Part shown: one piece after another, positions 24,901 through 39,900 of the stretch
How the letters are laid out: each line of letters starts with the position of its first letter
Position numbering within the stretch: position 1 is the stretch's first letter
Origin: Xestospongia muta
Lineage: Eukaryota; Porifera; Demospongiae; Haplosclerida; Petrosiidae
Reading direction: 5' to 3'
DNA: 64,000 bases
Assembly: GCA_963693285.1 (NCBI GenBank)
Contig: OY848922.1
Span: 4,638,923-4,702,922 of the forward strand
The notes under the pieces: generated by a model
What the model saw: only the letters and a program-made list of their open reading frames with translations
Told to the model about the DNA's origin: nothing
The model's database searches: none
Program-made: the position numbers and the translations under genes

Positions 24901-27900
24901 TATTGATCTAATGAATCAACATTGCTATTTGTGATAAATTATTTCTTTTCATTTAATGACAAACTGTATACCTACAACTGCTAATTATGTACTTGTGGTG
25001 TTCTAGACTAATACATTGACATATCTCTGTTTAATAAATAATGCAAGTACACTGTGTTATCTCACTTTATTAAATACTGTCATATATGCTCCTTGGTCTA
25101 ATAAGAACTCAACGACATTGAGGTGTCCATCCATACATGCTAACATCAATGGAGTATTCCCATCCTAAAGAATCATAAATATGATGTAAAAATGGTCTTG
25201 TTAAGAGAATTATTATACACAATATAACAATTGCCATTTAGCCACAATAGAAAATGAAATGCTTTAATTAGCATACTATTTTAGAGATTAAACCAATAAC
25301 AGTTCAATCATTATCAAAGGTATTGCTTTATCTTGATCAATCAAAATGGCATTAATTCATAAATAATATTGTATTGCTATGTAGTGAACAGTCCCAATAT
25401 TAATATCTTTTCACGGATAGAGATGAAAATATTTTAATTAAGTACAGCATTATAGATATTAAATAGCTTGGTGTATTCTATCCAACGTAAAGTCTTAGCA
25501 ACATTAAAAGTATTGGAAATACTAAGGAGGTTAATTCATATAATTATATTGCATGGCTATAAAAACTTTATTAGTAAATCAGTAATATCTGTTTACTTCA
25601 TGATATCTCTATAAAATTTTACTAATTCATTTTCCATAAGCAAATTTGTCTCTTATCCTCACATTATCTTCTACAATCTCAACATTCAATGACTAAATCT
25701 CTCTCTAACATTACTTGATATTTAATATTAATATTACATTATATTGCTACCATTATTAACCTTGTCAAATTACATTCAAAAGCTTTATGTAAAAGTTGCC
25801 AGATTTCTTTTTACCTAATTTGGTAGATGTGTCACAATTCTTGTGAAATTAATTTAATGATTTCAGTGTTATTATGATTCATACTTTTTAAAAATTGCAT
25901 TATGTTATAAATATCTAACATTAATGTTTTTAAATATATAGTTACATTAAATTTGTTAAACATGTGTTGTGAACAACATAATAATTATCATATTTTCTTG
26001 AACTTTGGTAAGCCACATCATAGAGTGTTTTCATATGATTTATATGCCAAATTTGGTAGTATTGATCTAATGAAGTAACACTGCTATTTTAGATATCTTT
26101 TTTTTCATTTAATGACAAAACGTGTACCTGGAACTGCTGATTATGTATTTGCGTTGTCCTAGGCTAACAATTGGTTTATCTTTGTGTAATAAATAATGCA
26201 AGTACACTATGTATTCTCACTTTATTAGTTACTGTCATATCTGTTCCTTGCTCTATTAAGAACTTAGTCACATTGAGATGTCCGTTCACACATGCTAACA
26301 TCAATGGAGTATTACCATCCTAAAGAATCATAAATATGATGTAAAAATGGTCTTGTTTAAGAGAATTATTATACACAATATAACAATTGCCTTTTAACCA
26401 CAATAGAAAATGAAACCCTTTAATTAGCATATTATTTTAGATATTAAATCAATAACAGTTCAATCATTATCAAAAGTATTTCTTTATCTTGATCAATCAA
26501 AATGGCATTAATTCATAAATAATATTGTATTGCTATGTAGTGAATAGTCCCAATATTAATATCTTTTCACGGATAGAAATGAAAATATTTAATTAAGTAC
26601 AGCATTATAGATATTAAATAGCTTGGTTTATTCTATCCAAAGTAAAGTCTAAGCAACATTAAAAGTATTGGAAATACTAAGGAGGTTAATTCATATAATT
26701 ATATTGCATGGCTATAAAAACTTTATTAGTAAATCAGTAATATCTGTTTACTTCATGATATCTCTATAAAATTTTACTAATTCATTTTCCATCAGCAAAT
26801 TTGTCTCTTATCCTCACATTATCTTCTACAATCTCAACATTCAATGACTACATCTCTCTCTAACATTACTTGATATTTAATATTAATATTACATTATATT
26901 GCTACCATTATTAACCTTGTCAAATTACATTCAAAAGCTTTATGTAAAAGTTGCCAGATTTCTTTTTACCTAATTTGGTAGATGTGTCACAATTCTTGTG
27001 AAATTATTTTAATGATTTCAGTGTTATTATGATTCATACTTTTTAAAAATTGCATTATGCTATAAATATCAAACAATAATGTTTTAAATATATAGTTACA
27101 TTAAATTCGTTAAACATGTGTTGTGAACAACATAATAATTATCATATTTTCTTGAACTTTGGTAAGTCTCATCAAAGAGTGTTTTCATATGATTTATATG
27201 CCAAATTTGGTAGTATTGATCTAATGAAGTAACACTGCTATTTCAGATATCTTTTTTCATTTAAATGACAAACTGTATACCTGCAACTGGTAATTATGTA
27301 CTTATGTTGTTCTAGACTAATACATTGACATATTTCTGTTTAATAAATAATGCAAGTACACTATGTTACCTCACTTTATTAATTACAGTCATATCTGCTC
27401 CTTGTTCTAATAAGACCTTCGCCACATCGAGGTGTCCCTCCATACATGCTAACATCAATGGAGTATTCCCATCCTAAAGAATCATAAATATGATGTAAAA
27501 ATGGTCTATTTTAAAAGAAGCATTGCAAGAAAAATGTCGTGCATCAATAATTATTATTGATGAAAAATGTAAACCATAATCAAGGTTTTAATGTAGTTTA
27601 AGTAGTACATTACAAATATCTTTCATCGAAGAATCATATCACAAAGGTACTAAATTTAATAAATTCATTTGATACTAGACATGGTAAGCTACTGTGTGTA
27701 TCTATTGTTTAATAGGAAATCTTGTAGGCACTAAAAGGTAGAAAAATCAATGAAGACAGTTGCTGTAGGAAAAAGAGAGTCATAACATGGTTTCAAGAAA
27801 TAACGGACAAAAATTATTTAATAAAAGTGATTTAGTTTGCTAATTAAAAAGCTATCAAAGTTTATTTTTTCTACTGCATGACAAAACTGTGTTCAGTGAC

Positions 27901-30900
27901 CAATTAAGCTTTTCTAATAATATCATAAACAATATTAACTACTAACTGGTACATCATGTAACATAAGTGACTTTAATATTGTTGCTTAATTATAGAAAAC
28001 AATGACAATGTCATAATCAAGCTGTTTCGTGAAGTTCTGGGTAAAGTTTATCTAAAGTTTAATTGGTTTCTCCAGCTCCAATCAGTCTACATGAAACATT
28101 TTGAAGTAGATTTTAAATTATAGAGAGGCTAAATCATACTACAGAGTAATTCTACATGGACTTAAATGTTTTCATCATAAAGAATGTTATAGTTAATGCT
28201 GTGATATTTTCTAGGTCAAAATGTTTAGATATCAACTCTTAAATACTCAAACAATGAAGTAAAAAATGTCAAAGAAACAGCTCTCATAAATAAAGATAAA
28301 ATTTTGGCGGTAAATATTTGATATTGTCACTATTGAAGGCATACCAGATGAATAAGTCTTCATTATGTCCTAGGATCAAAATGGATCATGGAGTGCAAAG
28401 GATCCAAATTATGAAAATCAAAGAACTTATTATATATGTCAATAACTTTTTTTGTAGCACATTTTTGGGAGATGTTCTATATTTGTGATAGCAAAAATAT
28501 CAATATCACTCTCAAAGCTCTTTTCCCAAAGACTGACATTTCATAAATATTTAAATATCATACTATGGCTGTGTTCGCAATTACTACAACTATTTGTCAT
28601 ATCTCCTTCATTTAATTCAGAACTCTATGTTCACATAAAAAATTCATCAAACATGTAACTATATGGTTGTTTCATCATAGGATAGTTCATTGAATAAAGT
28701 ACTATTGCAATTAGTGTAAAAATAACACATTAGCTTACTTTATTAATAATATTCATATATGCTCCTTGCTGTAATAAATACTCAGCTGCATTCAGGTGTC
28801 CCCTCATAATTGCTAACATCAATGGAGTATTCCCATCCTAAAGAATACTATGATGTAAATTAGAGTAATTAGAGAGTAGAAATATGTAAAAATACCAATC
28901 TACACAATTGTGATTTAGACATCAGGATGTAAAAATTATTTCAATTGTTTAGCAAAGCATTATTGTTATCAATCTAACTTGGTGTTATTGTGTTATGATC
29001 GAGCAAATAATTTTTCTAAGTACATTTTTAAATGAAATTAGTATCTTGATGTAGCATTAACAATAATGTTGACCTTAAATGTTTCAAGGGATGTGTGCAA
29101 AGGAATAGGTAATATAATAGTTGAATTACTGTCAACAGAAGGAACTGTTTAAAAAGCAGCATATTTCATTGAATTCATACATGCAAACAGATATTATATA
29201 AAACACATTTTATCCTAGTACACCGAAACAAGCAATGACAATAATACAAAATGGTTTTTCTTTTCATGATTTCATGAATACATCAACCATATGGTGTTAA
29301 CACTAGCACAGAAATTAATTATTTTGTCCTAAACTCCACCTACCATGTTCAACAAGCAAGTAAAGGTTAAGGACTTTGATAATGTTACGAAACATACGAT
29401 CACAACTCATTTACTTACACCCCGAAGGGGTGTATTATAATTACAACAATGAATTTACAGATAAAGACATGGTAAGAGTTGATTTATGTGAGTTAAAACT
29501 GTAAAAAATGTTACAGAGACAACCTCTTTGGTAAGTATAGTGTTTTGTGATTTCAAACTGATAAACATTTTATTCTAGCATCAGAGAAAAGAATTGATAC
29601 TTCAGAAAAAATTTACTTCAAACCTGGTAAATTACCAGGAAATATATCAAACAGATATAAGGATTACCCTTTATGTGTGAATTAAATAATCTGGGTGTAA
29701 CCATAAAGTTCCAAATTAATTTTTTCCTGAAACTAAGAAAATTATTCAAGCATGAGATAGCACTTTTGTGAATTTAATACAAATCATTATGTCTTTACTT
29801 CATATTAATTATTGTCCGAACAAGTGCTTGGAATGCAAAACATCATGTTTACAAGCTAATGTTTGAGGTAAGACTATATTATGGCTTTAAGAGCAACCAA
29901 AACTTTGTTTTTGGGCATCATCAAAGTTATTAAGAGGATGTAACACTTAATAATCTTTTAATAAATTTAGAAGGATTGTTAAATTCATAGCAAATCACTA
30001 GAAAACAAACAGAGTTTTGACAAAGAGCAAAACAATGAAATGATCAAACTGTATATTATTTCCATATTATTGTATGCTTTGTTTAAATAATTGTGTGCAT
30101 TTTTTGTTCTCTCATATATTGAGTTTACTTATTTCTAAAGCTTCTTAAACCTACCATATCACATTGGTGATGAGGATTGTATATGATGTTGATTATAAAA
30201 AGGTTGACATCGTTGACATTATAAAAGTTCACAGAGAGTTGAAATTACACCTGATGAGAGGCTTGCTGTCACATTTAAAATGGCTACAGGAAACTCACAG
30301 GTATTTAAAAAAAGACTTATTTTAGTTTGTTTAGGTTGCTACTTATGTATTATATTTTTTTATAAAATCATGTAAGTATTTCTTTCTTTCAACTTCCATA
30401 TTGGATGATCTACAATATGTCCTTTATTGAGATAAACATGTGAGGCTATTTCAACATTGCTAAAGGCACACATATGAAATTAATGAGGAGGAAGGGGTAG
30501 GGATTAGTAGACAGTTTGAACAACATTGGAACTTTTCAAATTTGTATAGGTAATGAAAAAATGATAAAATAGTGATAATAATTTCATTATATTATGTAGG
30601 TGCAATTGATGGAAACCATGTAGTAATAGAGGCACCTATCAATTCTGGTTCCATCTTCTTTAATTATAAGCGCACACATTACATACTTCTTCTTGCTTCT
30701 ATGACTCACTTTACTGATTCAGTTTAGGTGATATTGGTGATGTTGGTCATCAGAGTGATGGTGGAGTATTAACAAATTCAGAGTTTGGCTATGCACTTAA
30801 GTATGCTATCATATGTATCCCCAATGATAAGTTTACTGAGTTATCTTAATTTTGCTTTCAAAGAAAGACTGATAGCAGACTTTTCCTAATGATATCATTA

Positions 30901-33900
30901 TAAACTTTAATACTATTCTTTGTAGGGACAAACATTTGTGATTTTGTCACATATTAGTAATTATTTAACTACTCCATCATTGCAGACACACCTTAGATAA
31001 ATCAAGGAAGACTGTTACATAATTTTCATCCTCCCTTGGTATTTTTATCTAACAAACTATAACATTCGTTAATATATGAGCTTATATTTCTTTTTTTATT
31101 TTATTACTAAAACTAAGAAAGTAGTTGCTCATCTTAACATCAAAAAAAATCAATGTTTCTATTCTGTTGCCAGCAATATGCATGGCTCTCATTATAAGGG
31201 TGAGACTGTGATTTAACTGCAATCATGATAATGAAGGATTGAATAAAACAGGCTTACAATTTTCTATGTCTACTTAATGAATCAAATGAAGTTAACATAA
31301 GCTACACTATGACTAACAATAAAATATATCATGGAAAAAGAAATGTGGGTATAGCTTATTATTAAAATTATATTGAAGTTTAATTTAGATGATTGTTGAA
31401 ACTGTTCATGATCAGGATAAATATGCTCTTGCTCTTATATGCATTCATAATAAACCAAAATATCTGAAAAAAGTGCCATTTCAAAATAAGAAAATCAATC
31501 AAGCCAATGGTTTCATTCAAATAATTGATACACACAGTCTTTAATAAACCTTTGTATTAAAAACTCCAAATATTGTGCTTTCTGGATACCAAATTGAATA
31601 TGATTCTAACACAAAAAACCGGACATGTTTATTAAACAAAATAGCTGTAAACATGGAATAGTTAATGTGACAAATGACACTTGAGCATTTTAATTTCTAC
31701 AGATCATGTGAAACTATACATATACAGTGTTTTATAACATGATCAAGCATTCTAGGTTAATTTGGTACACTGAACATTCCAAATACAAGTGTGAAGTGAT
31801 TATGCAAGTTTTCACATTTAACAAACAATAACAAATAGTACAAAAGCGTATTTTCACTGATCAATAATAATATTTTAGAGATCATACTTAATTTATGACC
31901 ATTTGATGCAATCAAACAATGATCTTTCATACCTTATCAACAACAGTAATGTCAGCACCATTAGAAATTAATAATTTCATGATCTCTAGGTAACTAAAGT
32001 AAGTTGCAAAATGCAATGCAGTCCTCCCATCCTGTAGCAATAAAACAAAGAAGCAATACATACTCAATGTACACTATAAACACAAATGTCAACTCAATGT
32101 ACTAGTAACACATAACAAATTCATGATTTTAATGATTTCATATAAACATCCACTATGTGATGTTGTCAAAATGGTACAATCATTATAAAGTTATGTTCAG
32201 GTATATATAGTTACTATATAATCTACTGTAGACTAACAGAATGCATTACTAAAGTCTTAAGAAACAAATCTGTCTAAACACAGGAATAATTAATATATTT
32301 GTGTTAGAAAACATCTGCTATTTTGGGGATAGAAAGAACACATCAGTTGTAAGGACACAGGTTATAAAAGCTGTAGCTACACTACTCACTGTTTATTGAC
32401 AAGACTACAGTTCAAGCTAAATGCTTTGAGTAATCGTTTTATTATGAAAGTAAAAACTAACATTCTGTATTTTACCCAATTACAATGATAATATAAGGTG
32501 TAAGAAAGACTGATAGCAGACTTTTTTTAATGATATCATTATAAACTTTAATACTATTCTTTGTAGGGACAAACATTTGTGATTTTGTCACATATTAGTA
32601 ATTATTTAACTACTCCATCATTGCAGACACACCTTAGATAAATCAAGGAAGACTGTTACATAATTTTCATCCTCCCTTGGTATTTTTATCTAACAAACTA
32701 TAACATTCGTTAATATATGAGCTTATATTTCTTTTTTTATTTTATTACTAAAACTAAGAAAGTAGTTGCTCATCTTAACTTTAAAAAAATCAATGTTTCT
32801 ATTCTGTTGCCAGCAATATGCATGGCTCTCATTATAAGGGTGAGACTGTGATTTAACTGCAATCATGATAATGAAGGATTGAATAAAACAGGCTTACAAT
32901 TTTCTATGTCTACTTAATGAATCAAATGAAGTTAACATAAGCTACACTATGACTAACAATAAAATATATCATGGAAAAAGAAATGTGGGTATAGCTTATT
33001 ATTACAATTATATTGAAGTTTAATTTAGATGATTGTTGAAACTGTTCATGATCAGGATAAATATAATCATATTATGTTGACAATAACTTATGTAAGTTCA
33101 TTTGTTGCTCTTAGATAGCTAGCTTAAGTCACACAAAACAATAAAATAAAATAATATGATATGGACTTGCTCTTATATGCATTCATAATAAACCAAAATA
33201 TCTGAAAAAAGTGCCATTTCAAAATAGGAAAATCAATCAAGCCAATGGTTTCATTCAAATAATTGATACACACAGTCTTTAATAAACCTTTGTATTAAAA
33301 ACTCTAAAATATTGTGCTTTCTGGATACCAAATTGAATATGATTCTAACACAAAAAACCGGACATGTTTATTAAACAAAATAGCTGTAAACATGGAATAG
33401 TTAATGTGACAAATGACACTTGAGCATTTTAATTTCTACAGATCATGTGAAACTATACATATACAGTGTTTTATAACATGATCAAGCATTCTAGGTTAAT
33501 TTGGTACACTGAACATTCCAAATACAAGTGTGAAGTGATTATGCAAGTTTTCACATTTAACAAACAATAACAAATAGTACAAAAGCGTATTTTCACTGAT
33601 CAATAATAATATTTTAGAGATCATACTTAATTTATGACCATTTGATGCAATCAAACAATGATCTTTCATACCTTATCAACAACAGTAATGTCAGCACCAT
33701 TAGAAATTAATAATTTCATGATCTCTAGGTAACTAAAGTAAGTTGCAAAATGCAATGCAGTCCTCCCATCCTGTAGCAATAAAACAAAGAAGCAATACAT
33801 ACTCAATGTACACTATAAACACAAATGTCAACTCAATGTACTAGTAACACATAACAAACTCATGATTTTAATGATTTCATATAAACATCCACTATGTGAT

Positions 33901-36900
33901 GTTGTCAAAATGGTACAATCATTATAAAGTTATGTTCATGTATATATAGTTACTATATAATCTACTGTAGACTAACAGAATGCATTACTAAAGTCTTAAG
34001 AAACAAATCTGTCTAAACACAGGAATAATTAATATATTTGTGTTAGAAAACATCTGCTATTTTGGGGATAGAAAGAACACATCAGTTGTAAGGACACAGG
34101 TTATAAAAGCTGTAGCTACACTACTCACTGTTTATTGACAAGACTACAGTTCAAGCTAAATGCTTTGAGTAATCATTTTATTATGAAAGTAAAAACTAAC
34201 ATTCTGTATTCTACCCAATTACAATGATAAAATAAGGTGTAACTTAAACGGAATTGATAATAAAGTGTGAAAAATACATATTAAGTACAGACTTTATACT
34301 GGGCAGCTGTTATGGTATACATGCAAGACAACAAGCTTTGATTTGTATTTGTGGTTTTCGATGTTATATAATTAACATCTAGCCTACTTTTTACAGAATA
34401 TAATGGAAACTCATTTCCAAGAGTTAATACAGACTTGATATTATTAAAGGGGTAGGAGTATAAAAGTGAATGCTATTAGTTGAAATATTGTAGAATAAAT
34501 TTAAGTACAGAAATATAAGCAGCAATTTTACAATTGAAAATGAATGCAACAATCTATGCTTTTCACAAAAAAGACAGATTTCTTTTGATATACAGCTAAA
34601 TTTTTAGGTAGTCACTTGCTTTAAGTTATATCAACTTTACTGCTTGCTCATCTCAACTGTACACAATCAAGTATATATTTAGATCCAGCTACAGAATTGT
34701 GTTTATCGTGAGTATGTGAAAAGTGATGATTGACAAAAAATTGAGTTTATCACACACACACATATATATATATATAACAAGAAAAGGTATTAATTAAAGT
34801 TTCCCTTAATATAAGGTTTAACCAATGTCAACAGTATTGCATGTTGACCAAAAAGGTTGTTATTCTCTAAATAATAATGTTAGATTGCCATAATTATGAC
34901 AATTAGTCACAAATATTATATTGTCATAACAAATAACTGGTCACAATAACATAATTATATAAGATGTAGATACAAATATGCATTACTATAGACACCAAAG
35001 TTTTTAATTCATATAATCCAGATGACCAACAAAGACTGATTAATACAGTGCAAAAAAGTAAAAGCTGCAGTAATATCTATTTAATTGATGAAAGGCCTCG
35101 CGGTTACAAATATAAAATTAACAACAGATGCCAAAACAATATGTTCTATCTAATGATCATTTTTGAAACTTGTAACATTTTTATTCATTAAGTTTAAGAC
35201 GTTATGCCAGCTCGTTTTATTGCAACAAATTTGTCTGTGTCTGCACTATATTATTCCAGATTCTTTGCCAACCTCAAGTTTTAACCATTAAATTAGTCTT
35301 ATCACATTTTAGATGTTACCACTAGCTCTATATAGAATGCTTTTCTTCTGCTGAGCTTGGATCTGTCATTTTCAATACTGAAATCTCTATTTAATCAACT
35401 CATTTGGTGTAACATGTCGGCAAATGTTCAGATGAAGTGAAAAATGAGACTTAAACACTTTGTTTATACTGATCATATGAGGTATCTATATACAATGTTT
35501 TGTCATGATTGAAACATCCTTAGGTTGATCTGCACATTATACCTTACAGGTACATAAGTGAAGTTAGCTTTTAGTATTATAGTAGAATTGATCTAATGAA
35601 TTAGCTTTGTTATTTGTGATATCTCTTTCCTTTAATGATAACCTGTATAATTGCAATTTCTAATTATGTACTTGTGATGTCCTAAGCTAATTCACTGATA
35701 CACCTTTGTTTAATAAATAATGTAAGTGTACTATGACAACCCACTTTATTAATTACTGTCATATCTGCTCCTGGCTGTAATAAGAACTCAGCCACATTGA
35801 GGTGTCCCTCCATGCATGCTAACATCAATGGAGTATTCCCATCCTAAAGAATCATAAACATGATGTAAAATGGTCTATTTTAAAAGAATCATTATATACA
35901 AATATAATAACTGCTCTTAAGCCAGAATAGAAAATGGAAATGCTTTAATTTAGCATATTATTGAGCCTAAGCCAATAACATTTCAATTTATCAACAATAT
36001 TGCTTTAGCTTTATGTGAATGTTACAAAATATGCTTTATGTGAATGACAGTATAGTATAAAATGACATAAATCATTTCTTTACAGGTCATAATATTTGAA
36101 TACTTAATACAATCATACAAAGGTCTTCAATACCTTAGTAACAACAGTCGTATCAGCACCATTACTAATTAACAGTTTAATGAGATTTGGGTAATTATTG
36201 AAAGCTGCAAGATGTAATACAGTCCAGCTTTCCTATAGCAATAAAGTAATACACTAATAATACTAACTATACAATAAAATTATACAGAAAATTCTTTTAC
36301 ATAGTAATTATAACAATAAATATATTCACCATGTGAGCTTATCTAGATGGAACATATATAATTTACTCTATATAGTATATCTTGATATATGATATCTCTA
36401 AACTATTATGCTAGAGAGCACTTAAAAAATTTTTTTTCAAGACAGTGAGTAACTAAGGAAAATGTGCACAAGTAATGAATGTAATAAATGACTGTTCTCA
36501 TTGAAAAGGAATACAGGGATATAGATTGAAACTCTTTAATAACAATCACACCAAAGAAAGTGTAGTTCTTTGCAGCTGAATTAGCTGCATATTTATAACC
36601 AAAATTGATAGCTAGTGTAAGCGTAATATGTTAGCTCACCTTATTAATTGCAGATGTATTTTGTCTTTGCTTTAGTAAAAGGCTAGTCACATTGGGGAAT
36701 GTCATCTTACAAACTAACATTAATGGAGTACTCCTGTTCTAAAAATCATAAATTTTATAATTAAGTGAATGTAAATATAAGTATTACAATCAAATACAAA
36801 TACAACTGCACATATTAGCCTTTAGGATTTCTATTTTAACACATCATTATAGATGTCAAATTACTTTCTTTTTTTTCCAACTAAAAAGAAATTTAATCAA

Positions 36901-39900
36901 CATTAACAATACTGCAATACAATGGAGCTGCATAGCTATCAAAACTTATTAGTGCATTGTATGTAGTGTTAAAGCTGCAGTGATGATTATTTTATTGATG
37001 AGTAGCCTCATTGATTCATTCCCAAAAACGAATAAAAGGTCTGTGGACTAAGTGTTGATATTATTATTAACTAGCACTGTCATAATGGTATAACATAGAA
37101 TTACTTCTCATAAACTTCCCTAAAGAAACTATGTGAAATGCTAAGATGCTTAAATTATACTAATTTACTTTATTATAACTAATTAAGAAATTGCCTACGT
37201 TTATTTGCTGAATGTATAATAATTCATAAGTAAAAATTTGCTACGTTACTTTTTTTATATAATGTTAATTAACAAACAACAACAGATGTCATATATAACA
37301 CTAATAAGTTGTGTTATGGTCAGACATAACAATTTTTAAGTGTATTGTAGTTTCTAAATGAAATAAATATCATGATACAGTGTCAACAGTGTAGTTGAGC
37401 TGAAAGGTATTAATGAATGTGTGTCAAGGAATATGAAATAGTGTTGTTTAATTACTGTCAACAGAAAAAGCAGTTTATAAAGCAACACATTTCAGTGAAT
37501 TATAAAAATATAAAACTGTTATCACAAAACTCACACATACTTCAGGTAATTAAAATAATTTAGTATCTATTTCTCAGGAAAAAAGAACTTGTGTACTTTT
37601 TTTTAATATTCTTACAAGGTTGGCTTTATCATACACAAATATTATGCCTTTCCTTTTAGCAGTTCATGATACTCATTTTATAGACATAATATGACAAGAT
37701 AACTTGACTGTTCTCCATCCCTTACAAACTCAATTGAAATCATGACGTATTTTTTGAGTTCTTCTGCCACTTTTACCCTCATTAAATTGTATTTGTAAGA
37801 AAAAGAACTCTAATGGATTTGTTACAAACACTTCCGTTTATAAATAGTACTCCAGATTCCAAAACAGCTATGCATAACTACTTGTTTATTTTTTTTGCAA
37901 TGATAAGACCCCTTTGTCAGACTTGGACATATATTGTGGCTGTTTTAACATAATTAATATTAACATTGCTATTTACGATATTTCATTTCTATTAATGGAG
38001 AACTCTATACTTGCAACAGCTACATTTTGTGCTTGTGTTGTCCAACACTAAACCATTGATAATTATAATATTTACTTAAATGCTGCATAATACATTACCC
38101 TACTTTATTAATTGCAGTCATATCTGCTCCTTGTTCTAATAAGAACTCAACAACATTGAGTTGTTCATTGATACATGCTAACAACATTGGAGTATTCCCA
38201 TCCTAAAGAATAATAAATATGATATAACTAATCGTCTATTTTAAGGGAAGTATTATATGTAATATAATTATTGCACTTTAGGCATTATATATTAGGCATG
38301 TGATAATAGAGTTTCTATCCAATAAAATTCAATCATTATCAACAGAATTGTTTTACCTTGACCAATCAAAATGGCACTCATTCGTAAATAATATTGTATT
38401 TCTAGGTATTAAATAATCCCAAAAATGTCTGTTTTTACATAGCACATCATTTTATAACACACACAATGAAATACTTTAACTTAGCACAGCAATACAGATA
38501 TCAAATAGCTTTGTTTATTTTATCTAAAAAAGTGTATAATGAACATTATGGGTATTTTAGATACAAAGGAACTTATTTCATATAATTATACTGCATGACT
38601 ATCAAAACTTATTAATATATATAAGTAGTGTATAAGCTGCAGTAACAGATATTTAATTGATGAGGAGCCTCGTTGATTCATTCTTAGAGAACATCACAGA
38701 AGGATAAAATTGCTGCTAAGGCTTAGTATTGATGTTATTTTTAACTAGCACTGTCATAATGACGTTAAATATAGCAATTCCTTCTCATAAACTTCCTTAA
38801 ATATCAAAACAAATGTCACAACACTTTTAACTTGTGTTATGGTCCAACAAAGCAATTTCTTCATGGAATGATACTTTCTAAATTAAATTAATATCATGAT
38901 ACAGTATTAACAATACAGTTGACCTTAAAGGTTTCAGTGAGTTTGTGTCAAGGAAATAGGGAATATACTTGTTGAATTACAGTCAACAGAAAGAGTAGTT
39001 TACAAACCAGCACATTTCAGTGAATTCAAAAACTCAAAGCTGTTATCATAAAACCTCATGCCTGCTTCAAGTAAAGAAAGTATTTTAGAGTCTATTTCTT
39101 AGCAAAAAGAAGACATGTACCTCATCACTCTTCACACTATGTTGGCTTCATCATATACAAAAAAATATGCTTTATAATTAACAGGTCATGATACTCATTT
39201 TATAGATATAACATGACAAGACAATGTGATTATTTATTTAATAAGTTGTGCAGGTATAATATGTTATCTCACTTTATTAACTACAGCCATATCTGCTCCT
39301 TGCTCTAATAAGAAGTTAACAACAATGAGGTGTCCTTTGATACATGCTAACATCAATGGAGTATTCCCATCCTAAAGAGTAATAAATATGATATAATAAA
39401 TCGTCTATTTTAAGGGAAACATTATATGCAAATATAAAAATTGCCCTTTAGGTTTGATATATTAGTTATATAATTATAGAGTTTCTATCTAATAAGAGAT
39501 ACCAAGGAACTTAATTGATATAATTATACTGCATAACTATCAAAAGTTATAAATGTAATATAAGTAGTGTATAAGCTATAGTAACAGCTATTTAATTGAT
39601 GAGGAGCCTCATTGATTCATTCTTAAAAAATAATACATCTGTAGACAATAGATCCTATCACATGTGATCTGGAATAGGTGTCAATTAAATCAAAAACCGA
39701 AAAATACTAAAGAACATTACAGAAGGATAAAATTGCTGCTAAGGCTAAGTATTGATGTTATTGTTAACTAATACTGTCATCATTATCTTATATATAGTAA
39801 TTACTTTTCATAAACTTCCTTAAAAAACATCAAGAAATTTCAAGACAATATCAAAAGATACTTTAATTACAAAAACTTTACGTCGTCATAACTAATCTTA

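Larger units (their letters stand above)
25170..27480. repeat. Tandem duplication, unit about 1155 bp, with exons 16, 15 and 14
   Basis: Exons 16, 15 and 14 are spaced 1155 and 1154 bp. The intron blocks 25410-26100 and 26560-27250 are nearly identical. Confidence 0.9.

Noticed and set aside
20480..39371. Regularly spaced repeats suggesting a CRISPR array
   Set aside because: Spacing is about 1 kb, the repeated blocks are spliced ankyrin exons, and the DNA is eukaryotic.
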